This document shows positions 38,588-47,249 of a stretch of 64,000 nucleotides of DNA, piece by piece (the stretch's first letter is position 1; each line of letters starts with the position of its first letter). The position numbers and the translations under genes were made by a program. The DNA comes from Verrucomicrobiaceae bacterium (GTDB taxonomy: Bacteria; Verrucomicrobiota; Verrucomicrobiia; Verrucomicrobiales; Verrucomicrobiaceae), in contig JAIXSY010000021.1 in NCBI GenBank assembly GCA_027484445.1, forward strand, positions 124,001 to 188,000, in the 5' to 3' direction. The notes below the pieces were generated by a model. It made no database searches, was not told the DNA's origin, and saw only the letters and a list, made by a program, of their open reading frames with translations.

Positions 38588-39541
38588 ATGGGGAGCCCGA
38601 AACTGGCATAAAGCCTGGAGAGGCCGGTTCCGAAACTTCACCGCACCCGCCTCAACTAGCGGCTTGGTGGCAGCGTGCGGAAGCGTTTTTGACAGGTCCC
38701 TTGGACGCCCTGCCGCTGCGGCTTTTTGAGATGGCGTTCACTTTAAGCTTCCTTCTGCGCCTGACGCGGAATTTCCCCCTTTCTGAATGGCTGACGGAGG
38801 ATGGCTTTCACCTGACTTCTGCGGAATGGGTTCGTCTTGGCTACCCGCCAAGCATGCCTCTGCTGACGCTTTGGGGAGCTTGGTGCTGGTTTGCAGCCAC
38901 GGTGGGCGGCGCAGGCTGCCTTCTGTTGGGGGGAGTCTGGCGCAGGCCTGCGCTGGGGCTGTTGTTTTTGAGCGCGGTCTATGCCCAGGGCGTGGATTAT
39001 CTTTCTGCATCGTCCTCGAACAAGATCTACATCGCTGTCTATGCGATCTTGACGACCGGCCCTGGCCTGTGGAGGGATCCTGGGTGCGGCGGTTGGAAGG
39101 TGTCAGCCGCCCCGGTGCGGGTGCTACAGGCCACGTTGCTGGTGATTTATTTCAGCGCAGGATGGGCAAAAGCCTTCGCCGGCGACTGGTTGAAACATTC
39201 CGACGTGCTTTTCACCCAGGTGCAGGGCATCCACCGCACTGATCTGGCGGCCTGGGCGCTGCGGACGCTGCCGGCCTGGGCCTGGACGGGGCAGCAGCAC
39301 CTTGCCCTTTTTTTTGAACTTACCGCACCCGTCCTGATGGGCTGGCGGCGGCTGCGCCCTCTGCGCCCTCTGGGTTTCCTCCTGGGGGGTCGGCATGCAT
39401 TTTATGATCGCCCTGTTGATGGAAAACCTCATCTATTTCAGCGTGCAGATGTGGACATTTTACCTGCTTTTCATTCCCAGCAGTTTTTGGCAGCGTCTGG
39501 TGTCGGTCCGCGCGCTCAACCGACAAGTTCCTGGCGGGTGA
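38584..39541 (+). pseudogene. HTTM-like membrane protein gene with a frameshift
   Basis: Residues 1-267 form a polytopic membrane protein resembling HTTM/gamma-carboxylase-like proteins (PLRLFEMAFTLSFLLRLTR, LLGGVWRRPALGLLFLS, VIYFSAGWAKAF). At the G6 run 39384-39389 the frame slips. The original frame continues with an unlikely hydrophilic tail to 39561. Removing one G gives VGMHFMIALLMENLIYFSVQ, YLLFIPSSFWQRLVS and a stop at 39539-39541, the expected helical ending. It overlaps the 3' end of convergent pyrE by about 25 bp. Sequencing error in the homopolymer is the alternative to a real mutation. Confidence 0.65.
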
Positions 39542-40097
39542 AGGCGGCGACGACGGGGTAGCCTTTGCTTTCGATGTTTTCCCGACCGCCTTCCTGGCGG
39601 TCCACCAGGATGAGGGCAAAGGCGACCTTGCCGCCTTCTTCTTCGATGGCCTGGATGGCCTTCAGCGTGGAGTCGCCGGTGGTGATGACGTCATCGACGA
39701 CGACGACGGGCTGGTCAGGGGTAAAGTTGCCCTCGATGCGCTTGCCGCGTCCGTGGCCTTTGGCTTCCTTGCGCACGACAAAGGCCTGCACCGGCGGCTG
39801 GTCGCCTGCCAGGCTGGAAGCGATGGCGACGCCTAGTGTGATGGGATCTGCGCCTAGCGTGAGGCCGCCCAGGCTACCAATCTTCAGGCCACGGGCGGCT
39901 TCCTCGCGCCGCAGCAGGTCATGCAGCACACGACCGACGAGCACCGCACCGCGCGCGTCCAGGGTGGTGACGCGGCAGTCCACGTAAAGGTCGCTTTCCT
40001 TGCCGGAGGCGAGGGTGAATTTGCCGGTTTTGACGGATTTTTGGCGGAGGATGGCGGCCAGCTCCTGGCGGTCGGATTCGAGGGACATGCCGGGCAT
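39516..40097 (-). CDS. pyrE: Orotate phosphoribosyltransferase
   Basis: The 193-aa enzyme converts orotate and PRPP to OMP in pyrimidine synthesis. Seen are FTLASGKESDLYVDCR near the N-terminus, VRKEAKGHGRGKRIEG (the flexible catalytic loop) and the PRPP-binding VVVVDDVITTGDSTLKAI. Start 40097 (MPGMSLESD) or 40088 is possible. The C-terminal end AAFTRQELVG is duplicated in the broken copy at 34106-34197. This intact copy marks the right edge of the island. Confidence 0.95.
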   Translation of the reverse strand: MPGMSLESDRQELAAILRQKSVKTGKFTLASGKESDLYVDCRVTTLDARGAVLVGRVLHDLLRREEAARGLKIGSLGGLTLGADPITLGVAIASSLAGDQPPVQAFVVRKEAKGHGRGKRIEGNFTPDQPVVVVDDVITTGDSTLKAIQAIEEEGGKVAFALILVDRQEGGRENIESKGYPVVAAFTRQELVG

Positions 40098-40233
40098 GTA
40101 GCGGAGACGCGGGGGGACGCAAGCGGGCGTTCAAGCCGAGGCATGCGTTGCTAGGTTTCACGATGCGGTTCGAGGAGCTCTTCTCATTTCAGGCTTCCCA
40201 CGCGTTGTGGCTTCGCGCTAAAAGCATCACGCC

Positions 40234-41217
40234 ATGAATACCCCTGACCTCTTCCTTCCGCTTAGCCGCCGTCGTTTTTTCCAACAAAGCACTCAGGCCC
40301 TCGCGGCTGGGATGCTGGGGCAGGCCCTGGCAGAGCCTGTGGCGGCGCGCCCTGCCTCGGAGACACTGGTGCAGCAGCTCTATGGCAGCCTGGATGAGAC
40401 GCAGCGCACTGCCATCTGCCTGCCTTGGGAGCACCCACTGCGGCTGAAGGTGGACAACAACTGGCACATCCGCCCGCAGCGCCTGCGGGAGGTGATGAGG
40501 CCCGACCAGCAGGATCTGGTACGGCAGATTTTCGACAAGCTGCACAGCGAGGAATACAAGAAGGAAGTCTGGCGTCAGTTTGACCACGACAACCAGGGCG
40601 ATGGTGGTTTTGGCAGTGCCTCGGTGGCGATCTTTGGCGAGCCGGGCAGCGGCAAGTTCGAGTTCGTGCTGACGGGTCGTCACTGCACACGCCGTTGCGA
40701 TGGGGACAGCGAGGCGGGCACGGCCTTTGGCGGCCCCATTTTCTATGGCCATGCGGCGAAGAGCTTCAACGAAAAGGCCGACCACGAGGGCAATGCCTAC
40801 TGGTTCCAGGCCAAACGGGCGAATGAGGTCTTTCAAGCGCTGGACGGACGTCAGCGCGAGATGGCACTGTGTGACACGAGTCGCGACGAAGATGGCAACG
40901 AGACGGTGAAGCTCACCGGCAAAACACGCGGCCTGGACGGCATCCCGATGACAGAGCTGAGCTCTGACCAAAAGGGGCTGGTGCGTGCGGTGCTAAAGGA
41001 CCTGCTGGCCCCCTTCCGCGCGGAAGATGCGACGGAGTCGATGAGCTACATCGAAGCGGGCGGCTTCGACAACCTGCACCTCGCTTATTACAAGAATCAA
41101 GACATCGGCAAAGACGGTGTCTGGGACGTGTGGCAGATCGAGGGGCCGAACATGGTTTGGTTTTTCCGGGGTGAGCCGCATGTCCACTGCTGGGCGCACA
41201 TCAAGCAAAAGGCCTGA
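40234..41217 (+). CDS. DUF3500 Tat-exported protein
   Basis: The 327-aa protein has a twin-arginine-like signal (SRRRFFQQSTQALAAGMLG). It also has DUF3500-type features: CLPWEHPLRLKVDNNWHI, FEFVLTGRHCTRRCDGDS, GGPIFYGHA, and a closing MVWFFRGEPHVHCWAHIK rich in His/Cys. The conserved His and Cys could bind a metal or cofactor (inference). The family has no assigned reaction that I can name. It is monocistronic and divergent from pyrE. Confidence 0.8.
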   Translation: MNTPDLFLPLSRRRFFQQSTQALAAGMLGQALAEPVAARPASETLVQQLYGSLDETQRTAICLPWEHPLRLKVDNNWHIRPQRLREVMRPDQQDLVRQIFDKLHSEEYKKEVWRQFDHDNQGDGGFGSASVAIFGEPGSGKFEFVLTGRHCTRRCDGDSEAGTAFGGPIFYGHAAKSFNEKADHEGNAYWFQAKRANEVFQALDGRQREMALCDTSRDEDGNETVKLTGKTRGLDGIPMTELSSDQKGLVRAVLKDLLAPFRAEDATESMSYIEAGGFDNLHLAYYKNQDIGKDGVWDVWQIEGPNMVWFFRGEPHVHCWAHIKQKA

Positions 41218-41406
41218 GTTTTTGCTTCCACACACCTCAACTTCAATCCGCGATAACGAGCGCCGCCTAGGTCGTCTGAGCCTGTGCGGCACGCCTGATG
41301 CAAGACCATGCTCAAGGCGAAAAACAGCGGGTGAAGGTGCTGTGTGCAGGACAGTCGATTGAGCTACAGTTGCCGATGCAGTGATGCAGCGCGGAGCGGC
41401 CTGCTC

Positions 41407-41441
41407 AAAAAAACTCCCACAGGTCGCGGGACCTGTGGGAG
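41407..41441 (-). terminator. Rho-independent terminator of the 1456-aa protein gene
   Basis: A perfect 12-bp stem (ctcccacaggtc/gacctgtgggag) with a gcgg loop is followed on the minus strand by seven T residues (the A-run 41407-41413). It lies 18 bp after the stop at 41459. Confidence 0.9.
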
Positions 41442-41458
41442 TGGATCTTCCTGACTGA

Positions 41459-44400
41459 TCAATCCAGCGGTGAGCCGAGCGTGACTCGACCGCTTTCTGG
41501 ATCGGTATCGCCAGAGCGATTGCTGATGAAGTAGCCGTAACCGCCCCGTGAAGTGCCTTTTTGCAGCAGAACACCTCGAAAGGTAGGACGCGCGCTGGCA
41601 GGGGCTGTCCAGTTGGGCGTGAAGGTGCCGGAGAAAGCACCGCTGGAAGCCGTCGCGGTCAGGGTAAAGCTGGTGTTCGTGGCAGGGATGCGGCTCACCG
41701 TATTGCCCAAAATCTGCAAAGCCTGAATCACAACCGGTGAACTGAGTTTGCCCTGCGTGAGCAGAAGCTCTGCGTTTGACGTGCCTGCTGGCGTGGAGGT
41801 CAGCCCTAGGCTGCTTTGCACCGTCTCGGTGTCCGAATAGCGCGCGCCGATGGCATCCAGGCGAATGCCGGCAGGCCAACCCGCGGTGTAGGTCTGTGTG
41901 ACGATGGCCGCTGCGGTGCTGCGCGTGTTTTCCGTGGCAATCGCGCTGCGAATCCAAAGCAGACCCATGCCCGTGACATCACTGTTGGGCTGGCTGGCAT
42001 CGAAGTCCAAAGTGCCACTGAAGGCACCGAGCCCGAAGAGCGAACCTGGGATCAGCGGCGTGCCGAAGAAGGGAGCACTGTCACCTGTGACAAGAGCCGT
42101 GCTGGTGGTGAAGCTGCTGCCATCTGCCAAGCTCGCCGTCAGGGCGATGGCACCCGTGCTAGACACTGTGAAGCTGGCGGTGCTGTCTCCCTGCGGATAG
42201 CTGCTCACATCGCGCGTGGGGCTCTGCGTCAGGGCCGGCATGGCGAGGGTGTAGCTGCCAATCATGGGGGGTCCTGCGGGCAGAGTCGAGCTGTGCTTCG
42301 CTCGACGTGCCGTGCCTGCCTGGATGTCATCGATGAAAAGGCGGATCTGACCTGCCACGTAGGCAAACGAATATTGCCTGCCTGCGAGGCTCAGGCGGCT
42401 GCTCCGGTTGCCATTTTCCACGATGACGGAACTTCCATCTCCGAAGAAGTTCGCGACGAGACGAGTGATGTTGCCGTTGACGAAAAGCTGACCGCTAAAG
42501 GCTCCGCTGCTTGGCACCAAGGTTCCAGTGAAGTAACCTGTGGTCGCTAGGCTGGACTGCGCTGGATCTACAGGGCCAAAGGTGCCGTGGAAGGTATTGC
42601 CTTCGCCCGTGCTGGAAACAAGCGGGCTTTCCACAAAGGTCGCTGTGACAAGCACATCCTGCGCTGGCATGACGAAGGTGGCTGTGTTGGCCAGCACGGT
42701 GCTTCCTGGCGGTAGGCCTTGCCAATCGTTGAAAACATGGCCCGGCTGGGCATTGGCCGTCAGCGTGATTTCAGTGCCTGGACGCACGCTGCGCAAAATC
42801 GGATTTTCATGAGGTGCTGGCCTAACTAGCTTCGAGACACCAAACTTCATCGCCACGGAGTGTGACAGCACGATGCTGCCGGCCTGATCCAGCGACTGAC
42901 CCGCCGGAGCCACGCGTGCCATGGAGAGGTTCTGCCAGCGTGCAAAGGTGAAGGTGCGTGTGACCTGACGAAGGTTTCCACGCAGGTCGATGGCGCTCAC
43001 CACCAGCGTGTTGAGCCCTTCCAGCGGTTGGATGTTGGCATTCCATGGCATGGAAGATGGATTGCTGGTGTCAGGAAAGTTCGGTTGAATCGGAGCCCCG
43101 CCATTCAGCACCAAGGTCACGGTGTCGATGCCGCGAATGTCTCCTGCGACGCCATTGACCAGATATGGGGTGGTGGAGCTGATGCTGCTGGCTGTGACGG
43201 ATGGATTCAGCACGGTCAGTGTCGGTGCCAGTGTGTCATTCGCCAAAATGCGGACCTCAGCGCTGCTGATCGCACCCAGGGTAGCTCCTGAGGTGGGGGT
43301 TCCCAGAGAGACGACAAAGCGTCGATTCGGCTGGTTGCTGCCTGTCTTGGGATGAAGTGTGACCGTCAGGGTGCGAGTCATTTCGCCTTCAGCAAAGGCC
43401 ACGAGACCGCTCGCACTCGTGAGCGGCACGTAGTCAGCGCTGGCAGGTGCTGTGCCACCGAGCGCAGGTGAGAGTGGCGGGTTCGCGGTCTGCGCGCTGC
43501 CGTTCGCAGCGCTGGCCAAGACGGTAAAGGCTGAGGTGCCACCGCTGCGTGTCAGGGTCAGTGTCACGGAGGTCGCCCCTTGATTCACCGAGTAGAGTGT
43601 CTCGGCCAGCGTCACAGTTCCTGCGACGGTGCTGCCTGTGCCTTCCAACGTGAGGGTGAAGGGATTTTCATCCGGGTCATTGCTCGACACAGTGATGGAG
43701 CTCTGTCTCAGCCCTCCCATCTGAGGCTCAAAGGTCACGGTGAAGGTGGTTGTTTCATTCGGGGCCAAAGTGGTGAGTAGCGAACTTGAATTCACGGTGA
43801 AGTCGGCATTGCCTCCTGCCACCGAAAGGCCGGCTAGCGTTGCTTCTCCGGCGTTTCTCACGGTGAATACACGGCTCACGGAGCTGCCTACAGAACTAGA
43901 GCCAAAGTCATGGGTGCTGCCCGTGTTGAGCGAAAGCGAGTTCACGCTGACATCTATGTCGGGATTCAGCGCCAGGGTGGTGAAGGTGCCTACGCTGGTG
44001 TAGCGGGTCCCCGCTGCGTTTGTCACGAACGCTTTGAAGCTGTAAGGGGTCGCTGCCATGAGTGAACTCACCGCCACGGTGAAGGGACCTGTGGTGCCTG
44101 AGGTCGTTGCGCTCATCACGTTCAGGTCACCCAACTCGGGATCTGCATCCAGGGCTGTCGGGGCAAAGACAACGCCACGCTGTGTGATCGCTGTGCCACT
44201 GTCAGAGACGACCTCCCCACCCAGCACGGCACTCGTCGCTGTGACGGTAGCGGAGGTCGGCGTCTGAATCACCGCAGGTTCGGCGATATCCGTCAAGTTC
44301 ACGGTCACGGTCTCGGGATTAGAGGTATTCACCCCGTCGCTCACCACCAGCGTGAGCGTGTAGGATGAGCGGCTTTCGAAATCAATCGCTGAGGGGTGAG

Positions 44401-45829
44401 TCACGCGCAGTTGACCACTGCTGGGGTCTAGAGAAAAAGCAGAGCCCACATTCCCCAGCAGAAGGGTCCAGGAAGAGAAGGTCGTCGCGCTCACATCGCT
44501 ATCAGAGGCAGTCAGCGTGCCTACCAGAGTATTCGCGGCGCTATGTTCGGCGATGCTAAAGGTTTGGCCTGCTGTGATGATCGGCATTACATCATTGCGA
44601 TCTTGGATGGTGATGGTCAGGGCTTTTTCAAAGGTCAGGCTGCCAGCTCCGCTGTCTGTTGCCCGAACACGGATGCTGTAGCTGCTGCGTGCTTCACGGT
44701 CGGCAAGCGTTTGAATTTGCAACTGCCCACCTGCACCGAGGGTAAAGCTGGAGTTGTCGGTGCTGCCTGCCCCACTCACGAGCATGAAGGTGTGGGTGTC
44801 GCTGACATTCGGATCCGTCGCAGTGAGTGTGCCTACGACAGCGCCGAGGCTATTGTTTTCCTGCAAGCTGGAAGGGGTTAGCGTGATGTCCGTCGGTGCC
44901 TGATTGCTGACACTTGGAATGCTGATGACCACACGTCCATGACCGCCTACGGTGACGCTAGGGCTGGAGGCACCGCCTCGTCCGACTCCTGCCACATAGT
45001 CTGCATCACTCGATCCGCCTGGCAGTGAGCCTGAAGCACTGCCCACGGCACCATCTGCACCGACAAAGGAGGTTAGATTGGCTGTCCAAGAAGAGCCGCC
45101 ACCTCCGCCACCTGTTGCATTATCAGAGCCGCCACCCCCGCCCCCGAAGTAGCCCGAGCCACCCCCACCCCCGCCGGAGAAGGTGGGTCCTGTGTGGCCA
45201 TTGCCGCCAAAGAAAGCTCCTCCCGCCGTGGCGGTGGTGGAACCTGGGGCACCTGCACCGCCTGCGCTCTGCGTGCCTGGGCGACCGACGGACGAAAAGC
45301 TCGAGACGCTGACCCCTGTCAGGAGGCCGCCGCCACCCGCCATGTTGCTCCCTACGCCATGCCCTCCGCCGCCAGCGCCTGCGGTTACAAGCTCAGTGCT
45401 GCCGCGCCGGATGGCAGAGCGCCCACCCCCGCCACCTGGGGGACCGAAAAAGTCATCTCCACCGGCGCGCCCACCGCCGCCGTAGGCAGCGCTGGACAGC
45501 ACGCGAGGGGTGGGCCCCAGGGTGCCGCCACCGCCCACGATGATGGTCAGGGTCTCCCCTGGCGTCACGGACAGCAGCCCTGACACAAAAGCACCGCTGC
45601 CCCCCTGTGAACCACCACCGGCACCCCATAGCTTCACCTGGACGGAGGTGACGCCCGCTGGAACCACATAGGTCTGGTCTGCTCCGGTGTGAGAGAAAGC
45701 GGTGCTCTGCGCCTGGGCACTGCTTTTTCCCAGGAAAAGCAACACGAGGAGAGGCAAGGCATAGCCGGTGCAGAAGGAGAATCGGGATGAAAACGACGGT
45801 CGTGTGAAGAGGTGAAGAATAGGCATCAC
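41459..45829 (-). CDS. Giant secreted protein: glycine-rich, cadherin-like and Calx-beta domains
   Basis: The 1456-aa protein has a signal peptide ending SSAQAQ. Residues about 45-310 are a glycine-rich domain with many GGGGG runs (SYIWG-like ALK glycine-rich fold: VQVKLWGAGGG, AYGGGGRAGG, SGYFGGGGGG). Two cadherin-like domains follow (QENNSLGAVVGTLTATD, SGQLRVT), then an FN3-like unit and a choice-of-anchor/DUF1573-type unit (GNADFTVNSSS, STHDFGSSSVGSS). Next are a Calx-beta-like unit, an InlB B-repeat-like segment (FNDWQGLPPGSTV), and a tail with three FSGxF elements ending SRGGYGYF. A surface adhesin or matrix protein is inferred. A hairpin terminator follows. Confidence 0.8.
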   Translation of the reverse strand: MMPILHLFTRPSFSSRFSFCTGYALPLLVLLFLGKSSAQAQSTAFSHTGADQTYVVPAGVTSVQVKLWGAGGGSQGGSGAFVSGLLSVTPGETLTIIVGGGGTLGPTPRVLSSAAYGGGGRAGGDDFFGPPGGGGGRSAIRRGSTELVTAGAGGGGHGVGSNMAGGGGLLTGVSVSSFSSVGRPGTQSAGGAGAPGSTTATAGGAFFGGNGHTGPTFSGGGGGGSGYFGGGGGGSDNATGGGGGGSSWTANLTSFVGADGAVGSASGSLPGGSSDADYVAGVGRGGASSPSVTVGGHGRVVISIPSVSNQAPTDITLTPSSLQENNSLGAVVGTLTATDPNVSDTHTFMLVSGAGSTDNSSFTLGAGGQLQIQTLADREARSSYSIRVRATDSGAGSLTFEKALTITIQDRNDVMPIITAGQTFSIAEHSAANTLVGTLTASDSDVSATTFSSWTLLLGNVGSAFSLDPSSGQLRVTHPSAIDFESRSSYTLTLVVSDGVNTSNPETVTVNLTDIAEPAVIQTPTSATVTATSAVLGGEVVSDSGTAITQRGVVFAPTALDADPELGDLNVMSATTSGTTGPFTVAVSSLMAATPYSFKAFVTNAAGTRYTSVGTFTTLALNPDIDVSVNSLSLNTGSTHDFGSSSVGSSVSRVFTVRNAGEATLAGLSVAGGNADFTVNSSSLLTTLAPNETTTFTVTFEPQMGGLRQSSITVSSNDPDENPFTLTLEGTGSTVAGTVTLAETLYSVNQGATSVTLTLTRSGGTSAFTVLASAANGSAQTANPPLSPALGGTAPASADYVPLTSASGLVAFAEGEMTRTLTVTLHPKTGSNQPNRRFVVSLGTPTSGATLGAISSAEVRILANDTLAPTLTVLNPSVTASSISSTTPYLVNGVAGDIRGIDTVTLVLNGGAPIQPNFPDTSNPSSMPWNANIQPLEGLNTLVVSAIDLRGNLRQVTRTFTFARWQNLSMARVAPAGQSLDQAGSIVLSHSVAMKFGVSKLVRPAPHENPILRSVRPGTEITLTANAQPGHVFNDWQGLPPGSTVLANTATFVMPAQDVLVTATFVESPLVSSTGEGNTFHGTFGPVDPAQSSLATTGYFTGTLVPSSGAFSGQLFVNGNITRLVANFFGDGSSVIVENGNRSSRLSLAGRQYSFAYVAGQIRLFIDDIQAGTARRAKHSSTLPAGPPMIGSYTLAMPALTQSPTRDVSSYPQGDSTASFTVSSTGAIALTASLADGSSFTTSTALVTGDSAPFFGTPLIPGSLFGLGAFSGTLDFDASQPNSDVTGMGLLWIRSAIATENTRSTAAAIVTQTYTAGWPAGIRLDAIGARYSDTETVQSSLGLTSTPAGTSNAELLLTQGKLSSPVVIQALQILGNTVSRIPATNTSFTLTATASSGAFSGTFTPNWTAPASARPTFRGVLLQKGTSRGGYGYFISNRSGDTDPESGRVTLGSPLD

Positions 45830-45909
45830 CTCGGAGTAATCGGCTGCTCAGATTGCGTTACGCATTCTGCGGTGAAAACCGAAATGGCCTTAGGTCTTGG
45901 TGATGAGCC

Positions 45910-47109
45910 TCACAGCAAGCTCAGTGGATTCACGCGGGTCTTCAGCGGCAGGGTCACTTCAGCGCTGCCGAGGCGGTGGGACTCAAAAACAGCACTGATC
46001 ATTTCCACCGTTTCGCGGCCTTGCGCAGCATCGCAAAGCGGCGTGTGGTCTTGCTCAATCGCGGAGATCAAATCCCTCGCGGCCACCTGATGATTGAAGA
46101 CCTGATCTCTCAGATCTTGGATTGGCTCAGGCTGGCCGATCCCTGCCGTGGTGATGGGCACCCAGGCCCGTGGCGATCGCGTTGGTTGAAAGGGATTCCC
46201 AGCGAGCAGATGAGCCAATGGATCACGGTCCATGCGCAGATCGATGATGCCTTGAGTTCCGATCACCTGGAGGCCAAAGCCTGCCTCGGCGACACCCGCG
46301 TCTTTCATCGAATCAAAGCTGAAGGTGATGCCATTGGCCAGCCGATAGCGGGCATGCACTTCATCCCCGGCCAGCAGGCCGATGCCCTCTGCGCCCTCGC
46401 GCACCTGAGCGCGTGACAGGCGCTGTCCGCCTAGCCGCACTTCTGCGGTGCAAGCCTGCGCACTACCGCCCAGGTAGGTGGCGATGTTCAGCACGTGAGA
46501 GCCGAGCACCCAGAGGTCCAGCGCTCCACCACGATGGTCTTCTTTGCCACGTCCGCGCATCTCCAGCACACGCCCGATGGCACCTTCTTTCAGCAGCTTG
46601 GCCACCACGGGCAGCCCTGGGTGGTGGCGATTTCGGTGCGCTAGACACAGCTTCATCCCGGTCTTTTCACAGGCGCTGACGATCTCGTCGGCCTCTTGGG
46701 GGGTTCGGCAAAAAGGCTTTTCCATGTAAATGCCAAGCACTCCCGCCTCGGCACAGGCCAGGGCCATGTCGCGGTGCTCATCGATGTAGCGGGGGCAGAT
46801 GGCCACGATGTCTGGACGTGTCTGCTTCAGCATCTGGTGGTAATCGGCGTAACCTTGGGCCAAGCCCAGTCGCTTCAGGGCACTGGCGCGTCCTGCTTCA
46901 TCAGCATCTGCCACGGCAACGATCTGCGCCTCAGGCACTTGCTGCCACATCGTGTCTAGACCATGACCATACTGCCCGCGTCCGGTGTGGCCGATGACTG
47001 CGACGCGCCACTTTTGGCCAGAGGCAGTCACGGGCCGCTTTTTTTCCACACCCCAGCTTGGGGTGGCAAGGGCAGCAGAGAGCGAGAGCAGCAAATGACG
47101 ACGGTGCAT
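45910..47109 (-). CDS. Gfo/Idh/MocA family oxidoreductase
   Basis: The ATG at 47109 gives 399 aa starting MHRRHLLLSLSAALATPSWG, a signal-peptide-like N-terminus; the frame extends to 47130. The Rossmann part has RVAVIGHTGRGQYGHGLD and the family motif YMEKPF (EKP, near 140-145). CLAHRNRHHPGL and GALDLWVLGSHVLNIATYLGG belong to the C-terminal domain. Such enzymes use NAD(P) on sugars or related polyols; export through the Tat/Sec route is common for this family in Planctomycetes and Verrucomicrobia. It is divergent from the sugar kinase at 47250, so a sugar pathway is plausible (inference). Confidence 0.88.
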   Translation of the reverse strand: MHRRHLLLSLSAALATPSWGVEKKRPVTASGQKWRVAVIGHTGRGQYGHGLDTMWQQVPEAQIVAVADADEAGRASALKRLGLAQGYADYHQMLKQTRPDIVAICPRYIDEHRDMALACAEAGVLGIYMEKPFCRTPQEADEIVSACEKTGMKLCLAHRNRHHPGLPVVAKLLKEGAIGRVLEMRGRGKEDHRGGALDLWVLGSHVLNIATYLGGSAQACTAEVRLGGQRLSRAQVREGAEGIGLLAGDEVHARYRLANGITFSFDSMKDAGVAEAGFGLQVIGTQGIIDLRMDRDPLAHLLAGNPFQPTRSPRAWVPITTAGIGQPEPIQDLRDQVFNHQVAARDLISAIEQDHTPLCDAAQGRETVEMISAVFESHRLGSAEVTLPLKTRVNPLSLL

Positions 47110-47249
47110 GGCAAAGTGGAGCAAACCCAAACGTGCCCACCTCCTGGCCTCTCATGCTTTTTGCCAGAAATCTCGCGGCTACCGTCGCTGAAAAGTGTGT
47201 GAGACGTCGTTGACGCGCCGCTTCAGGCGGGGCACTCAAGCGCCCCGCC

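Noticed and set aside
40189..40971. 260-codon minus-strand frame opposite the DUF3500 gene
   Set aside because: Antisense shadow; the plus strand carries a Tat signal and DUF3500 motifs.
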